A DNA stretch of 61,871 bases from CAMLHU01 sp039917855 (lineage in GTDB: Bacteria > Gemmatimonadota > Gemmatimonadetes > Gemmatimonadales > GWC2-71-9), in NCBI GenBank assembly GCA_039917855.1, contig JBDSIR010000063.1, positions 1 to 61,871 of the forward strand. The letters run 5' to 3'. Positions 16,103-24,951 of this stretch are shown in pieces (position 1 is the stretch's first letter; each line of letters opens with the position of its first letter). The position numbers and the translations under genes are program-made. Under the pieces are notes generated by a model. The model had not been told where the DNA came from. It worked only from the letters and a program-made list of their open reading frames with translations, and did no database searches.

Positions 16103-17649
16103 CCACGACGCCCATCACTCCGATCCCCGGCCCGACCCTCCTCGGCGCCGTCGCGAAGCTGCTCTCGGCCGGCCATAGCCCCGAGGAGACGCTGACCGGC
16201 GTGGCCGACCTGCTCTATCGTGGCCTGCCGGCGCAGGAGGTCGCGGTCTGGCTGCGTGAACCGACCGCCACGGAATACCGCGCCATCGTCTCTCCCCCCA
16301 GCGACCGCAACCCCGGGCGTCGGACCTCGAGCGCTCTCCAGGCGTTGCTCGACGACCGCGAGCCCTCGACCTACCGCTTCAACCTGGTGCACGAAGGGGA
16401 ACGGCTGGGGATGCTGGAGGCGCGGACACTGGAGGTGCTCTCGGCGGAGCGCCTCGAGGTCTTCGAGATCGCGGCCGACATCCTTGCGCCGTACCTGGCG
16501 TCGATCGAGTTGTCGGAGGACCTGGCACAGGAGGTGGCGCTCCGGGCCCGTGAGATCGAGGAGCAGCGCAGCTTCATCGCGCAGGTCATCGACTCCCTCC
16601 CGCTCGGCCTCTACGTGGTCGACCGCGACTATCGCGTCACGCTGTGGAACCGGATGCGTGAGATGGGCAACCAGGGCCTGCCGCGTGAAGAGGCGATGGG
16701 CCGGACGGTGTTCGATGTGCTGAGCCGCCAGGATCCGGCGGTGCTCCGTTCGGAGTTCGACAGCGTGTTCCAGGCGGGGCGCACGCTGCAGGTGGAGCTC
16801 GAGGCGCAGACCGGAGGGGAGCTGCGATCGTACCGCATCTCCAAGATCCCGATGCGCGACGGGCGGGGCGCGGTGAGCCACGTCATCACCATCGGCGAGG
16901 ACCTGACCGACTGGCGGGCCGCGCAGACCCGCATCCTGCAGTCGGAGAAGCTGGCCGCAGTGGGCCAGCTCGCCGCCGGGGTGATGCACGAGATCAACAA
17001 CCCGCTCGCCACCATCGGCGCCTGCGTCGAAGCGCTGAGCGGGCGGCTCGCCGACCGGGGCGAGATGCCGGTGGCGCAAGCGCGCGAATACCTCGAGATC
17101 ATCGACAAGGAAGTGCAGCGCTGCACCGAGATCGTCGACGGGCTGCTCGACTTCTCGCGGCCCAAGGCCACCACCCGGCGCCCCGTGAACCTCTCGTCGG
17201 TGGTGGAGGACGTGCTCTTCCTCCTCAAGCACCACCAGCGATTCAAGCGGATGACGGTCCAGCGCGAGCTCGCCGTCGACCTTCCGGACATCGCCGCCAA
17301 CCAGGAACAGCTGGTGCAGGTGTTCATGGCGCTGCTGCTCAACGCCGTCGACGCGATGGAGGGGAAAGGCGGGGTCATCGGGGTCCGCACCTCGCGCAAC
17401 CCCGACCGGGCCGACGAGGTGATGGCGGAGGTCCGCGACAGCGGCCAGGGGATGGCGGAGGCGGAGCTGTCCAAGATCTTCGAACCGTTCTATACCACGA
17501 AGGCGCCGGGCCGCGGGACCGGACTGGGGCTGTCGATCTGTTACGGCATCGTGCAGCAACATCGCGGCCGCATCGCGGTGGACAGCGTGCCGGGGCAGGG
17601 GTCCACCTTCCGCGTCTACCTCCCCATCGACCCCGCGCCGCGCCCGTGA
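16099..17649 (+). CDS. Soluble histidine kinase GAF-PAS-HisKA-HATPase (NtrB-like)
   Basis: 516 residues from GTG 16099. A GAF-like N-terminal domain (about 10-145), a short coiled coil (ALRAREIEEQRSF), PAS (about 160-275), HisKA with phospho-acceptor His297 (GVMHEINNP) and HATPase (about 395-510; GRGTGLGLSICYGIVQQ). There are no membrane helices; signals may come from the upstream membrane protein. The stop overlaps the response-regulator GTG (GTGA), which makes that regulator the obvious cognate partner. Confidence 0.92.
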   Translation: MTTTPITPIPGPTLLGAVAKLLSAGHSPEETLTGVADLLYRGLPAQEVAVWLREPTATEYRAIVSPPSDRNPGRRTSSALQALLDDREPSTYRFNLVHEGERLGMLEARTLEVLSAERLEVFEIAADILAPYLASIELSEDLAQEVALRAREIEEQRSFIAQVIDSLPLGLYVVDRDYRVTLWNRMREMGNQGLPREEAMGRTVFDVLSRQDPAVLRSEFDSVFQAGRTLQVELEAQTGGELRSYRISKIPMRDGRGAVSHVITIGEDLTDWRAAQTRILQSEKLAAVGQLAAGVMHEINNPLATIGACVEALSGRLADRGEMPVAQAREYLEIIDKEVQRCTEIVDGLLDFSRPKATTRRPVNLSSVVEDVLFLLKHHQRFKRMTVQRELAVDLPDIAANQEQLVQVFMALLLNAVDAMEGKGGVIGVRTSRNPDRADEVMAEVRDSGQGMAEAELSKIFEPFYTTKAPGRGTGLGLSICYGIVQQHRGRIAVDSVPGQGSTFRVYLPIDPAPRP

Positions 17650-18314
17650 AGGTCCTGGTCATCGAGGACGACCGCACGGTCGGTCAGTACGTGAAGCACG
17701 GGCTGGAGGAGCAGCGGTTCACCGCCGATCTCGTCGATGAGGGGCTGGAAGGGCTCCGGGTCGCCTCGACCGGGCACTATGACGTCATCGTGCTGGACCT
17801 GCGGCTGCCGGGCATGACGGGACTCGAGATCGTGCGGACCCTCCGAGACCGCGGCGTCACCACGCCGGTCCTGATGCTCACCGCCCAGGACTCGGTCGAG
17901 TTCAAGGTGGCCGGCCTCCGCGCCGGGGCCGATGACTACGTCACCAAGCCGTTCTCGTTCGAGGAGCTGCTGGCGCGGGTCGAGGCGCTGTCGCGCCGCC
18001 CCCGCGAGGTCGCGCCCCCCGTGCTTTCGCTCGACGACCTGACGCTCGACGTCGGCGCCCGTGAGGTGCGTCGCGGTGGCCAGCTCCTTGACCTGACGCC
18101 CAAGGAGTATCTCGTCCTCGAGTACCTGATGCGGCACCCGGGCCGGGTGATGAGCCGGACCCTCATCACCGAGTACGCCTGGGATTATCACTTCGACCCC
18201 GGCACCAACATCGTGGACGTCGTGATCAACCGGCTCCGCAAGAAGGTCGACGTGGGGACGGCGAAGAAGCTGATCCACACGGTGCGGGGGGTGGGATATG
18301 TAGTTAAGAGTTGA
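17646..18314 (+). CDS. PhoB/OmpR-family response regulator
   Basis: 222 residues: receiver (1-118; acidic DD8-9, Asp51 in VLDLRLPGM, Lys in YVTKPFS) and winged-helix DNA-binding domain (about 125-220; LTPKEYLVLEYL, then NRLRKKVD and HTVRGVGYVV). It sits between two histidine kinases: one coupled upstream by a 4-nt overlap, one downstream past a hairpin repeat. A Pho-box-like direct repeat with 11-bp period occurs ahead of the tonB operon 1.7 kb downstream, a candidate target. Confidence 0.94.
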   Translation: MKVLVIEDDRTVGQYVKHGLEEQRFTADLVDEGLEGLRVASTGHYDVIVLDLRLPGMTGLEIVRTLRDRGVTTPVLMLTAQDSVEFKVAGLRAGADDYVTKPFSFEELLARVEALSRRPREVAPPVLSLDDLTLDVGAREVRRGGQLLDLTPKEYLVLEYLMRHPGRVMSRTLITEYAWDYHFDPGTNIVDVVINRLRKKVDVGTAKKLIHTVRGVGYVVKS

Positions 18315-18383
18315 GAGTCTAGAGTCGGAACGGTGCCATGGTGGGAGCGACTCTAAACTCGGGACTCTAGACTCTCGACTCTC
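18302..18383. repeat. Heptamer inverted pair between regulator and second kinase
   Basis: Left arm AGTTAAGAGTTGAGAGTCTA (from 18302) contains the regulator stop TGA (18312-18314). Right arm 18348-18383 carries ACTCTAA, ACTCGGG, ACTCTAG, ACTCTCG, ACTCTC in 7-bp register. It could attenuate transcription into the second kinase. Confidence 0.75.
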
Positions 18384-18467
18384 CCGGCCCCATACTTAAT
18401 CCCTTCCCGGGGTCATCCGCCTCCCGGGTATCGTCGATCCCCACGCCCCGAGCCCCAAGCCTCCCCG

Positions 18468-19943
18468 ATGAACACCCTGCGCGACAAACTCGCCTTCTGG
18501 TACGCCATCGCCCTCGCGGTCGCGATCTTCGCGCTTGGCGCCGGGCTCTATTTCGACCGGAAGCAGTCGATCCCCGCCGAGCTCGACAAGCGGCTGGTCG
18601 AGGAGCTGAGCTTCGCGCGGAACTGGCTCACGGAGTCCCAGCGGATCCTCGGGCGGGTCACCTCGCGGGGCGCCATCTCGAGCGATTCACTGCCGACGCT
18701 CTCGAGCGACGTCTCGGCGTATTTCGAGGGCTTCCGCGACTACCTCGTGGTGGCGGGACGGAACGACCGGATCTTGTATGCCTCCGAGGCGGTGCGGGCG
18801 CTCAGCTCGAGCGAGCTCGACGTACTGACCTCCCCGCTCCGGGCCCATCCCGGGAACGAGACGGGCAGCTCGATCTCGATCGGCAGGAGCCGGCAGGGGA
18901 TGCGCTACCGTGTCGCACCGATCACCGATGCCGGCGGTGAGGTCACCGCGATCCTCGTGGCCACCGAGGCAGACAACGTCGAATACGGTCCCGACGACCT
19001 CCTCAGTTCGCTGCTGGTGCTCGGGCCCCTCTTCCTGGTCCTCGCCAGCGGGCTGGGGTGGCTGCTCGCGGGCCGCGCGCTCCAGCCGCTCGAACCAATG
19101 CTCGACGAGATCGAGGCGATCACCGGCGGTACCGACCTCCATCGCCGCCTCGCCGTCCCGTTCTCGCAGGACGAGTTGCACCGGCTGGCCGTCTCGACCA
19201 ACAACATGCTCGAGCGGCTGGAAACGAGCTTCGGCTCCCTGCGCCAGTTCACCGCCGACGCGAGCCACGAGCTCAAGACCCCGCTCCAGGTGCTCCGCGC
19301 GGGGATCGAGCGAGCGCTCAAACACCAGAGTCTCCCCGCCGAGGCCATCGAGGGACTGGATGAGGCGCTGGGTCAGGTGAGTCAGATGGGTGAGATGGTC
19401 GAGAGCCTGCTCACGCTGGCGCGCGCCGACGAGGGCAAGGTCGAGCTCGCCGTGGAGCGCACCGACCTGCAGGCGCTGGTCCAGGAAGTGAGCGAGACCG
19501 CGCATATCCTGGCCGAACAGAAGGGGATCAAGATGCTCACCCGCATCACCGGCCCCGACCTCTACCTGGACATGGACAAGGGACGCATCCGGCAGATGCT
19601 CATGAACCTCGTGACCAACGCCATCAAGTACACCCCCACCGGGGGCGAGGTGAAGTTCGACCTGGTGGGCCGCGACCACGACGTCGTCTTCGAGGTGCGC
19701 GACAGCGGGATCGGGATCTCGCCCGAGGACCTGCCGCGGATCTTCGACCGCTTCTGGCGCGGCGACGTGGCACGCACCCGTACCGGGGAGCGTGCCGGCG
19801 CCGGGCTCGGCCTCGCCATCACCAAATGGACGGCGGAGGCCCATGGCGGGCGGATCGAGGCGACCAGCAAACAGGGGCGCGGTTCGAGCTTCGTGGTGAC
19901 CATCCCGCGCAAGCGCGACGGTGAGGCCCCCGCAGCGGGCTGA
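18468..19943 (+). CDS. Membrane histidine kinase with HAMP (CusS/PhoR-like)
   Basis: 491 residues: helix 1 (about 8-28), periplasmic sensor domain (about 30-180), helix 2 (about 183-203), HAMP (about 204-258), HisKA with His267 (ADASHELKTPL) and HATPase (about 365-480; GAGLGLAI). Intact, classical PhoB-partner kinase. ATG 18468. It shares the neighbourhood with one PhoB-type regulator and a different kinase, so the regulator may integrate two inputs. The tonB operon begins 130 bp after its stop. Confidence 0.93.
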   Translation: MNTLRDKLAFWYAIALAVAIFALGAGLYFDRKQSIPAELDKRLVEELSFARNWLTESQRILGRVTSRGAISSDSLPTLSSDVSAYFEGFRDYLVVAGRNDRILYASEAVRALSSSELDVLTSPLRAHPGNETGSSISIGRSRQGMRYRVAPITDAGGEVTAILVATEADNVEYGPDDLLSSLLVLGPLFLVLASGLGWLLAGRALQPLEPMLDEIEAITGGTDLHRRLAVPFSQDELHRLAVSTNNMLERLETSFGSLRQFTADASHELKTPLQVLRAGIERALKHQSLPAEAIEGLDEALGQVSQMGEMVESLLTLARADEGKVELAVERTDLQALVQEVSETAHILAEQKGIKMLTRITGPDLYLDMDKGRIRQMLMNLVTNAIKYTPTGGEVKFDLVGRDHDVVFEVRDSGIGISPEDLPRIFDRFWRGDVARTRTGERAGAGLGLAITKWTAEAHGGRIEATSKQGRGSSFVVTIPRKRDGEAPAAG

Positions 19944-19983
19944 CCGGAGCCTCGTGGGCCGGCGGTTCCCGGATATCACGGTA

Positions 19984-20020
19984 TTGTAATCATTCTGTAA
20001 TGCGGTCTGGGGGGTATTGA
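19984..20020 (+). promoter_or_regulatory. Pho-box-like direct repeat and -10 of the tonB operon
   Basis: TTGTAAT (19984-19990), CATT, CTGTAAT (19995-20001): two 7-bp direct repeats with a 4-bp spacer, the geometry bound by PhoB/OmpR-family dimers. A TATTGA at 20015-20020 fits a -10 positioned 13 bp later. Unusually AT-rich for this chromosome. Confidence 0.6.
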
Positions 20021-20073
20021 GACGCGGGGGCACTAGCCTTCACCCATCGCACCGTAACCAGCAGGAGGCGCGG

Positions 20074-20769
20074 GTGTTCGACAACCTGATCGAATCCAGG
20101 CCGAAGAAGAAGAAGACGGGCAATCAGATGCTCGCATCGGTCGTGCTCCACGTGATCATCGTGGGCGCGTTGGTGTGGGTCACGCAGGGCGCCGCCGAGA
20201 CCGTGAAGCGGATCTTGGAGGATACCACCGCGATCTTCCTCGAGGTCCCCAAGGACACGCCCCCGCCGGTGGATCAGCCGCCGCCGGAAGCGATCGTGAA
20301 CGCCAATCCGCCACCGCAGGGGTTCCAGACGGTATTGCCGCCGGACGTGATCCCGCAGGAGATCCCGCCGGTGGATCTCAGTCAGCGTTTCAATGCCAAG
20401 GACTTCACCGGCAAGGGTGTCGAAGGCGGCATCGCGGCGGGGCTCGTGGGGGGCACCGGGCCGGTGGACAACGCCCAGATCTTCCTCGAGGCCCAGCTCG
20501 ACGATCCGCCGTCGGTCCTGAGCCCCGGACCGAACCGGTATCCAGAGGTGCTCCGTGCCGCCGGCATCACCGGCCGGGTGACCCTCGAGTTTGTGGTGGA
20601 CACCACGGGCCACGTGGATCAGGGCACCATCAGGATCATCAATACGGCCCATCCTGGATTCAACAACGCTGCGAAGGAGATGGTATCGAAGACCATCTTC
20701 CGTCCCGGCAAGTTGCGCGGCCAGGCCGTTGCCGTGATGGTCCGCCAGGCCGTCAACTTCACGCCCTGA
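20074..20769 (+). CDS. tonB: Energy transducer TonB, first copy
   Basis: 231 residues. GTG 20074 is preceded by AGGAGG at ideal spacing. Basic N-terminus (RPKKKK), one membrane anchor (about 20-42), a Pro-rich periplasmic spacer (TPPPVDQPPP), and a TonB C-terminal domain (about 150-229; YPEVLRAAGITGRVTLEFVV). It transfers energy from ExbB-ExbD to outer-membrane receptors. It heads TonB-ExbB-ExbD-ExbD-TonB and follows a Pho-box-like site. Confidence 0.92.
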   Translation: MFDNLIESRPKKKKTGNQMLASVVLHVIIVGALVWVTQGAAETVKRILEDTTAIFLEVPKDTPPPVDQPPPEAIVNANPPPQGFQTVLPPDVIPQEIPPVDLSQRFNAKDFTGKGVEGGIAAGLVGGTGPVDNAQIFLEAQLDDPPSVLSPGPNRYPEVLRAAGITGRVTLEFVVDTTGHVDQGTIRIINTAHPGFNNAAKEMVSKTIFRPGKLRGQAVAVMVRQAVNFTP

Positions 20770-20807
20770 AGGGCGCCATAACGTCCTACTAGAGAGGATC
20801 GACCGCA

Positions 20808-21557
20808 ATGAGTCTTGACCTGATGGATATGTGGGTTTCGATGGGCTGGTTCGCCAAGGGCATCGTGGGGCTGCTGTTCCTGATGTCCATCTTCTCCCTG
20901 ACAGTGGCGTTCCAGAAGGTGATGCTGATCCGGAAGAGCCAGGCCGCCACCCGGAAGTTCGCTCCCGAGTTCTCGCGCGCCATTCAGGAAGGCTCGCTGG
21001 AGAACGCCATCCGCCTGGCCGAAAAGAACAAGATCTCGCACGTATCGCGCGTGCTCGGCGAGGCGCTGGCGGAGGTGAAGCCGCTCCTCTCCGACCAGGC
21101 CACCGTCACCGTGGCCGACATCAACTCGGCCGAACGCGCGGTGGAGCGTCAGATGCTCATCGTGCTCGCCGACTACAAGCGCGGCCTCGGCGTCCTCGGC
21201 ACGGTCGGTTCGACGGCGCCGTTCGTCGGCCTCCTCGGGACCACGATGGGCATCGTGAACGCCTTCCAGGGCATGTCGGCCGGCGGCGCCTCGGGCGGCC
21301 TGGCGGGCATCTCGGCGGGTATCTCCGAGGCCTTGATCACCACCGCGTTCGGCCTCATCGTCGCGATCCCGGCGGTGTGGTTCTACAACTACTTCACCAC
21401 CAAGATCGAGAATCTCACCATCGAGATGACCGTGAGCTCCAAGGAGCTCATCGATTACCTCATCAAGAGCGTGGGGAACGAGTTCGGGCGCTCGATCTTC
21501 ACCAAGGAGTTCCAGGCCCAGAAGGCGGTGAGCGGCAGTGGCCATATCCACGGCTGA
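20808..21557 (+). CDS. exbB: MotA/TolQ/ExbB proton channel protein
   Basis: 249 residues with three membrane helices: about 15-38, 125-160 (GTVGSTAPFVGLLGTTMGIV) and 170-200 (the conserved GLAGISAGISEAL segment). Forms the pentameric channel that uses the proton gradient to energise TonB. ATG 20808 follows GAGAGG. The last 20 nt overlap exbD. Confidence 0.95.
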   Translation: MSLDLMDMWVSMGWFAKGIVGLLFLMSIFSLTVAFQKVMLIRKSQAATRKFAPEFSRAIQEGSLENAIRLAEKNKISHVSRVLGEALAEVKPLLSDQATVTVADINSAERAVERQMLIVLADYKRGLGVLGTVGSTAPFVGLLGTTMGIVNAFQGMSAGGASGGLAGISAGISEALITTAFGLIVAIPAVWFYNYFTTKIENLTIEMTVSSKELIDYLIKSVGNEFGRSIFTKEFQAQKAVSGSGHIHG

Positions 21558-21984
21558 AGCATCGCACGCCAAGGTCAACGCGGACATCAACGTCACGCCG
21601 ATGATCGACGTGATGCTGGTGCTCCTGATCATCTTCATGATCGTGACGCCGCTCCTCGCCGCTGGCTTCCACGCCCAGATGCCGAGCGGGAACCACCTCG
21701 ACAAGGATGCCGAGAAGGAGGGCGAGGTCGTCCTGGGCATCAACGACGTGGGGGACTACTTCCTCAACGGCCGATCCATCGCCCTGGAGGAGCTCGAGCC
21801 CCAGCTCCAGGCGATCTACGCGGCGCGGACCGAGGACAAGGTGCTGTATTTCAAGGCGGACGTGAACGTGAAGTTCGCCAAGATCCAGGAGGCGGTCGAG
21901 ATCGCCCGTCGTTGCGGGGTCCGCGTCCTGGCGGCCGTGACCGAACAGCGGGGCGGCATGTTGGCCGCCGCCCAGGAGAACTGA
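21538..21984 (+). CDS. exbD: ExbD/TolR biopolymer transport protein, first copy
   Basis: 148 residues: one membrane helix with the essential Asp24 in TPMIDVMLVLL, then a periplasmic domain (VLGINDVGDYFLNG...). GTG start 21538 lies inside the exbB coding end, which suggests coupling. Partner of ExbB. Confidence 0.94.
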   Translation: MAISTAEASHAKVNADINVTPMIDVMLVLLIIFMIVTPLLAAGFHAQMPSGNHLDKDAEKEGEVVLGINDVGDYFLNGRSIALEELEPQLQAIYAARTEDKVLYFKADVNVKFAKIQEAVEIARRCGVRVLAAVTEQRGGMLAAAQEN

Positions 21985-21985
21985 C

Positions 21986-22408
21986 ATGTCCATGACCGCA
22001 GGGAGCAGCGGGGGACTGAACTCCGACATCAACGTCACCCCGATGATCGATGTGCTGCTGGTGCTGCTGATCATCTTCATGATCATCCAGCCGCTCAATC
22101 GGCAGACCATCCCGATCCAGGTGCCCCCGCCGCAGACCGCCGACAAGCCGGTGGGACCGCAGGACCAGATCGTGCTCGAGATCCGGGACGACGGGACGTA
22201 CGCCGTGAACGGGCAACTGGTCCCCAAGGATCAGCTGGACGCCAGTTTCCATTCGATCTACGACTATCGTCCGGTGAAGCTGCTGTTCGTGAAGCCGGGG
22301 CTGACCCGCATCTATCAGGACGTCATCGAAGCGATGGACATCGCCCGCGGGGCCGGGGTGCTGGTCATCGGTTTCACCCCCGCCGACCTCGCGGCGGAGG
22401 GCAGCTGA
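21986..22408 (+). CDS. exbD: ExbD/TolR biopolymer transport protein, second copy
   Basis: 140 residues with the same plan: Asp22 in TPMIDVLLVLL, then a periplasmic domain (VLEIRDDGTYAVNG). It begins 1 nt after the first exbD stop. Two different ExbD proteins per ExbB recur in several didermal phyla, where they may form mixed dimers or serve two TonBs; two TonBs are present here. Confidence 0.94.
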   Translation: MSMTAGSSGGLNSDINVTPMIDVLLVLLIIFMIIQPLNRQTIPIQVPPPQTADKPVGPQDQIVLEIRDDGTYAVNGQLVPKDQLDASFHSIYDYRPVKLLFVKPGLTRIYQDVIEAMDIARGAGVLVIGFTPADLAAEGS

Positions 22409-22432
22409 ACCCCACGTCCATCCGGTACTTCC

Positions 22433-22463
22433 TCGCAGGGGCGCGACCGTAGCGCCCCTGCGA
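22433..22463 (+). terminator. Hairpin after exbD2
   Basis: Perfect 12-bp stem TCGCAGGGGCGC with GCGCCCCTGCGA, 7-nt loop, followed only by ACGTTTCT. Probably a terminator or attenuator between the exb genes and the second tonB. Confidence 0.65.
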
Positions 22464-22518
22464 CGTTTCTGGAGGTCGGGTGTAACTTTCGGCCACTTGG
22501 CGCGTCACCTAGAGCAAC

Positions 22519-23247
22519 GTGCGCACACCCGTCCTTCCCACCTTCCTGCCGCCTCCGCGTCGCCGCTCGATCAGCGGGCTTTCGGCGTCCGCGGTCCTGC
22601 ACGTCCTGCTCCTCTTCCTCATCCTCTCCCCCTGGCTCCGGCGGTATCACATCTTCAGCGCCGACGGGTCGGATCTGGCGGGCACCGGGGGTGGAGGCGG
22701 AGGCGCACGGTATATTTCGTTGCCAGCGCTCCGGCCCCCGCCGGCAGCCGCGCGGGCCGTGGCCGTCGAGACTCCGGTCGTGAATGCGCCTGTGACCGTT
22801 CCGACCGAGCTCCCCCCGCCAACCCCGGCGCCTGACTCGGTGCCCAAGCCGCAGCCCCCGAGCACTGCGGGCGGGACCGGGACCGCAACTGGTCCGGGGC
22901 AGCGGGGTGGCGCCGGCGGCGGGCAGGGCACCGGCACCGGCGGTGGCGCCGGCCCGGGGACCGGTGGGGGCGAGCGTGGGACCCCGCCTACCCCTCGCCA
23001 GATGCTGTTTCCGCCGCTCGACGGCACCCCCAAGGCACTGCGTGGCAAGAGCGTCATCGTGCGTTTCTTCGTCAACGTCGACGGGCGCGTGGACCGGGTC
23101 GAGACGATCCCGGTGATCCAGGATGGGAAGTTCGGGCGCGAGCTCGAGTCGTTGATGAAGTCGTTCCGTTTTCACCCCGCCCGTGATTCCCTCGGCGCCA
23201 TAGTCGCAGGGATCGCCGTGGGCGAAGTGACCCTCTCCAACCACTGA
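22519..23247 (+). CDS. TonB-like energy transducer, second copy
   Basis: 242 residues from GTG 22519. Arg-rich N-terminus (PPPRRR), membrane anchor (about 20-40), a long Gly/Pro/Thr spacer with GGG runs (about 50-160), and a TonB C-terminal domain (about 168-240; GKSVIVRFFVNVDGRVD). The Gly-rich linker differs strongly from the Pro-rich one of the first TonB, so the two probably serve different receptors. Separated from exbD2 by a hairpin. Confidence 0.85.
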   Translation: MRTPVLPTFLPPPRRRSISGLSASAVLHVLLLFLILSPWLRRYHIFSADGSDLAGTGGGGGGARYISLPALRPPPAAARAVAVETPVVNAPVTVPTELPPPTPAPDSVPKPQPPSTAGGTGTATGPGQRGGAGGGQGTGTGGGAGPGTGGGERGTPPTPRQMLFPPLDGTPKALRGKSVIVRFFVNVDGRVDRVETIPVIQDGKFGRELESLMKSFRFHPARDSLGAIVAGIAVGEVTLSNH

Positions 23248-23258
23248 TACGCCCGCTG

Positions 23259-24803
23259 ATGCGCCAACTCTTCAGCCGCAAGCCGATCGGCGACCTGCTG
23301 CCGGAGGCCGAGCACACCGGCCTCAAACGGTCGCTCAACAAGTGGCACCTCACAGCTCTGGGCGTGGGCGCCACCATCGGGGCGGGCATCTTTGCCACCA
23401 CCGGCACCGCCATCGTGGGCGACGCGCTCCGGCCCGGCGCCGGTCCGGCGATCGTACTCTCGTTCCTGGTCACGGCCGTGGCCTGCGGCTTCGCGGCGCT
23501 CTGCTACGCCGAGTTCGCCGCGATGGTGCCGATCTCCGGGTCGGCGTACACCTACAGCTATGCCGCCCTGGGTGAGCTGGTGGCGTGGATCATCGGATGG
23601 GACCTCATCATCGAGTACGCGGTCGGCAATATCGGCGTCGCCATCGGCTGGGCGGGGCATTTCCGCGAGCTGATGAGCCACCTCGGCGTCTCCATCCCCG
23701 CCTGGCTCGGCACCGACTATCGCTCGGCCTTCAACGCCGTGCGGGCGGTGGCGGACGGCGCTTCCGACCCGGGTACCTCCTACCTCGCCTCGGCGGTGGA
23801 GCTCGCCCCCCGGATCGCGGGGATCCCGATCATCTTCAACCTCCCCGCGTTCCTGGTGGTGATGGTGATCACGGTGGTGCTGGTGCGGGGCGTGCGCGAG
23901 TCGGCCAACGTCAACAACGCGATGGTGATCCTGAAGATCGGGCTCATCCTCTTTTTCATCGCGGTGGGCGTGTTCCTGATCAAGCCCGAGAACTGGACCG
24001 CACACAGCCTGGTGCCGGGGGGCAGCGGCTTCGCTCCCAACGGCTGGAAGGGGATCAGCGCCGGAGCGGCGATCATCTTCTTCAGCTACATCGGCTTCGA
24101 CGCGGTCAGCACCGCCTCCGAGGAGGCCAAGGACCCCGCCAAGGACATGCCGTTCGGCATCATCGCGAGCCTCATCATCTGCACCGTGCTCTATGTGGTG
24201 CTCTCGATCGTGATGACCGGGATGGCCCCCTGGACCCAGCTCGGTACCGCCGAGCCGATGATCACCGCGCTGCAGTTCTCGGGGGGCCCCGCAAAGTTGG
24301 TCGCGATCTCCCGCTTCGTGATCGCGCTCGGAGCGGTCATCGCGATGGGGAGCGTGCTCCTGGTGTTCCAGATGGGCCAGCCGCGCATCTTCTATTCGAT
24401 GGCGCGCGACGGCCTGCTCCCGCCCTTCATCGCCAAGATCCACCCCAAATACCGGACCCCCCACGTCGGTACGATCATCACCGGCCTCTTCGTCGGCACC
24501 TTCGCCGCGGTGGCCAACATCGCCGAAGTGGTGGACCTGACCAACATCGGGACCTTGTTCGCCTTCATTCTCGTCTCGTTCGGCGTGATCATCCTGCGCA
24601 TCAAGGAACCGGAACGGCACCGCCCGTTCAGGGTCTGGGGCTCGCCGTGGACGCCGATGATCTCCATCGCCAGCTGCTCCTACCTGATGTATCAGCTGCC
24701 GGGGATCACCTGGATCCGGTTCGGGATCTGGCTGGCGGCGGGACTGGTGATCTATTTCCTGTACGGGATCAGGCATTCGAAGCTGCGCAAGCCTACGACG
24801 TGA
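23259..24803 (+). CDS. APC-superfamily amino acid permease (CAT-like)
   Basis: 514 residues, about 12 membrane helices. Family features include GVGATIGAGIFATTG (about 37-51, the unwound substrate site in helix 1), FFSYIGFDAVSTASEEAKDP (about 268-287) and the RIFYSMARDGLLP loop near 378. Best fit is the cationic amino acid transporter branch (GkApcT/YfnA type). Its stop TGA opens a run of four stops spaced 7 nt apart and faces the convergent kinase gene. Confidence 0.93.
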   Translation: MRQLFSRKPIGDLLPEAEHTGLKRSLNKWHLTALGVGATIGAGIFATTGTAIVGDALRPGAGPAIVLSFLVTAVACGFAALCYAEFAAMVPISGSAYTYSYAALGELVAWIIGWDLIIEYAVGNIGVAIGWAGHFRELMSHLGVSIPAWLGTDYRSAFNAVRAVADGASDPGTSYLASAVELAPRIAGIPIIFNLPAFLVVMVITVVLVRGVRESANVNNAMVILKIGLILFFIAVGVFLIKPENWTAHSLVPGGSGFAPNGWKGISAGAAIIFFSYIGFDAVSTASEEAKDPAKDMPFGIIASLIICTVLYVVLSIVMTGMAPWTQLGTAEPMITALQFSGGPAKLVAISRFVIALGAVIAMGSVLLVFQMGQPRIFYSMARDGLLPPFIAKIHPKYRTPHVGTIITGLFVGTFAAVANIAEVVDLTNIGTLFAFILVSFGVIILRIKEPERHRPFRVWGSPWTPMISIASCSYLMYQLPGITWIRFGIWLAAGLVIYFLYGIRHSKLRKPTT

Positions 24804-24951
24804 GCGGTAAGCGGTAAGCGGTGAGCGGGCCGACCGAACGGAGCCGTCCCGAGTGCAACGAGGGACCTACTGGAATGATCCGGTAGGTCCCTCACTGCGT
24901 TCGGGACGGTTCCTGGTTTGCAGAACCCCCCGCTCACCGCTCACCGCTTAC
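24801..24951. repeat. Stop-codon heptamer inverted pair between convergent genes
   Basis: Plus-strand TGA/TAA/TAA/TGA at 24801, 24808, 24815, 24822 (unit TGAGCGG/TAAGCGG). The inverted arm 24929-24951 gives minus-strand TAA/TGA/TGA at 24950, 24943, 24936. Both convergent genes therefore stop inside the array. Between the arms is a second, unrelated palindrome (24844-24909) with AGGGACCTAC opposite GTAGGTCCCT. Confidence 0.9.

Noticed and set aside
24844..24909. A tRNA or small RNA gene in the permease-kinase gap
   Set aside because: It is a simple near-perfect palindrome (AGGGACCTAC/GTAGGTCCCT) without cloverleaf arms; no promoter is visible.
24801..24951. CRISPR array
   Set aside because: The units are 7 bp, degenerate and contiguous, with no spacers, and no cas genes are present. 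The same holds for all the other arrays.
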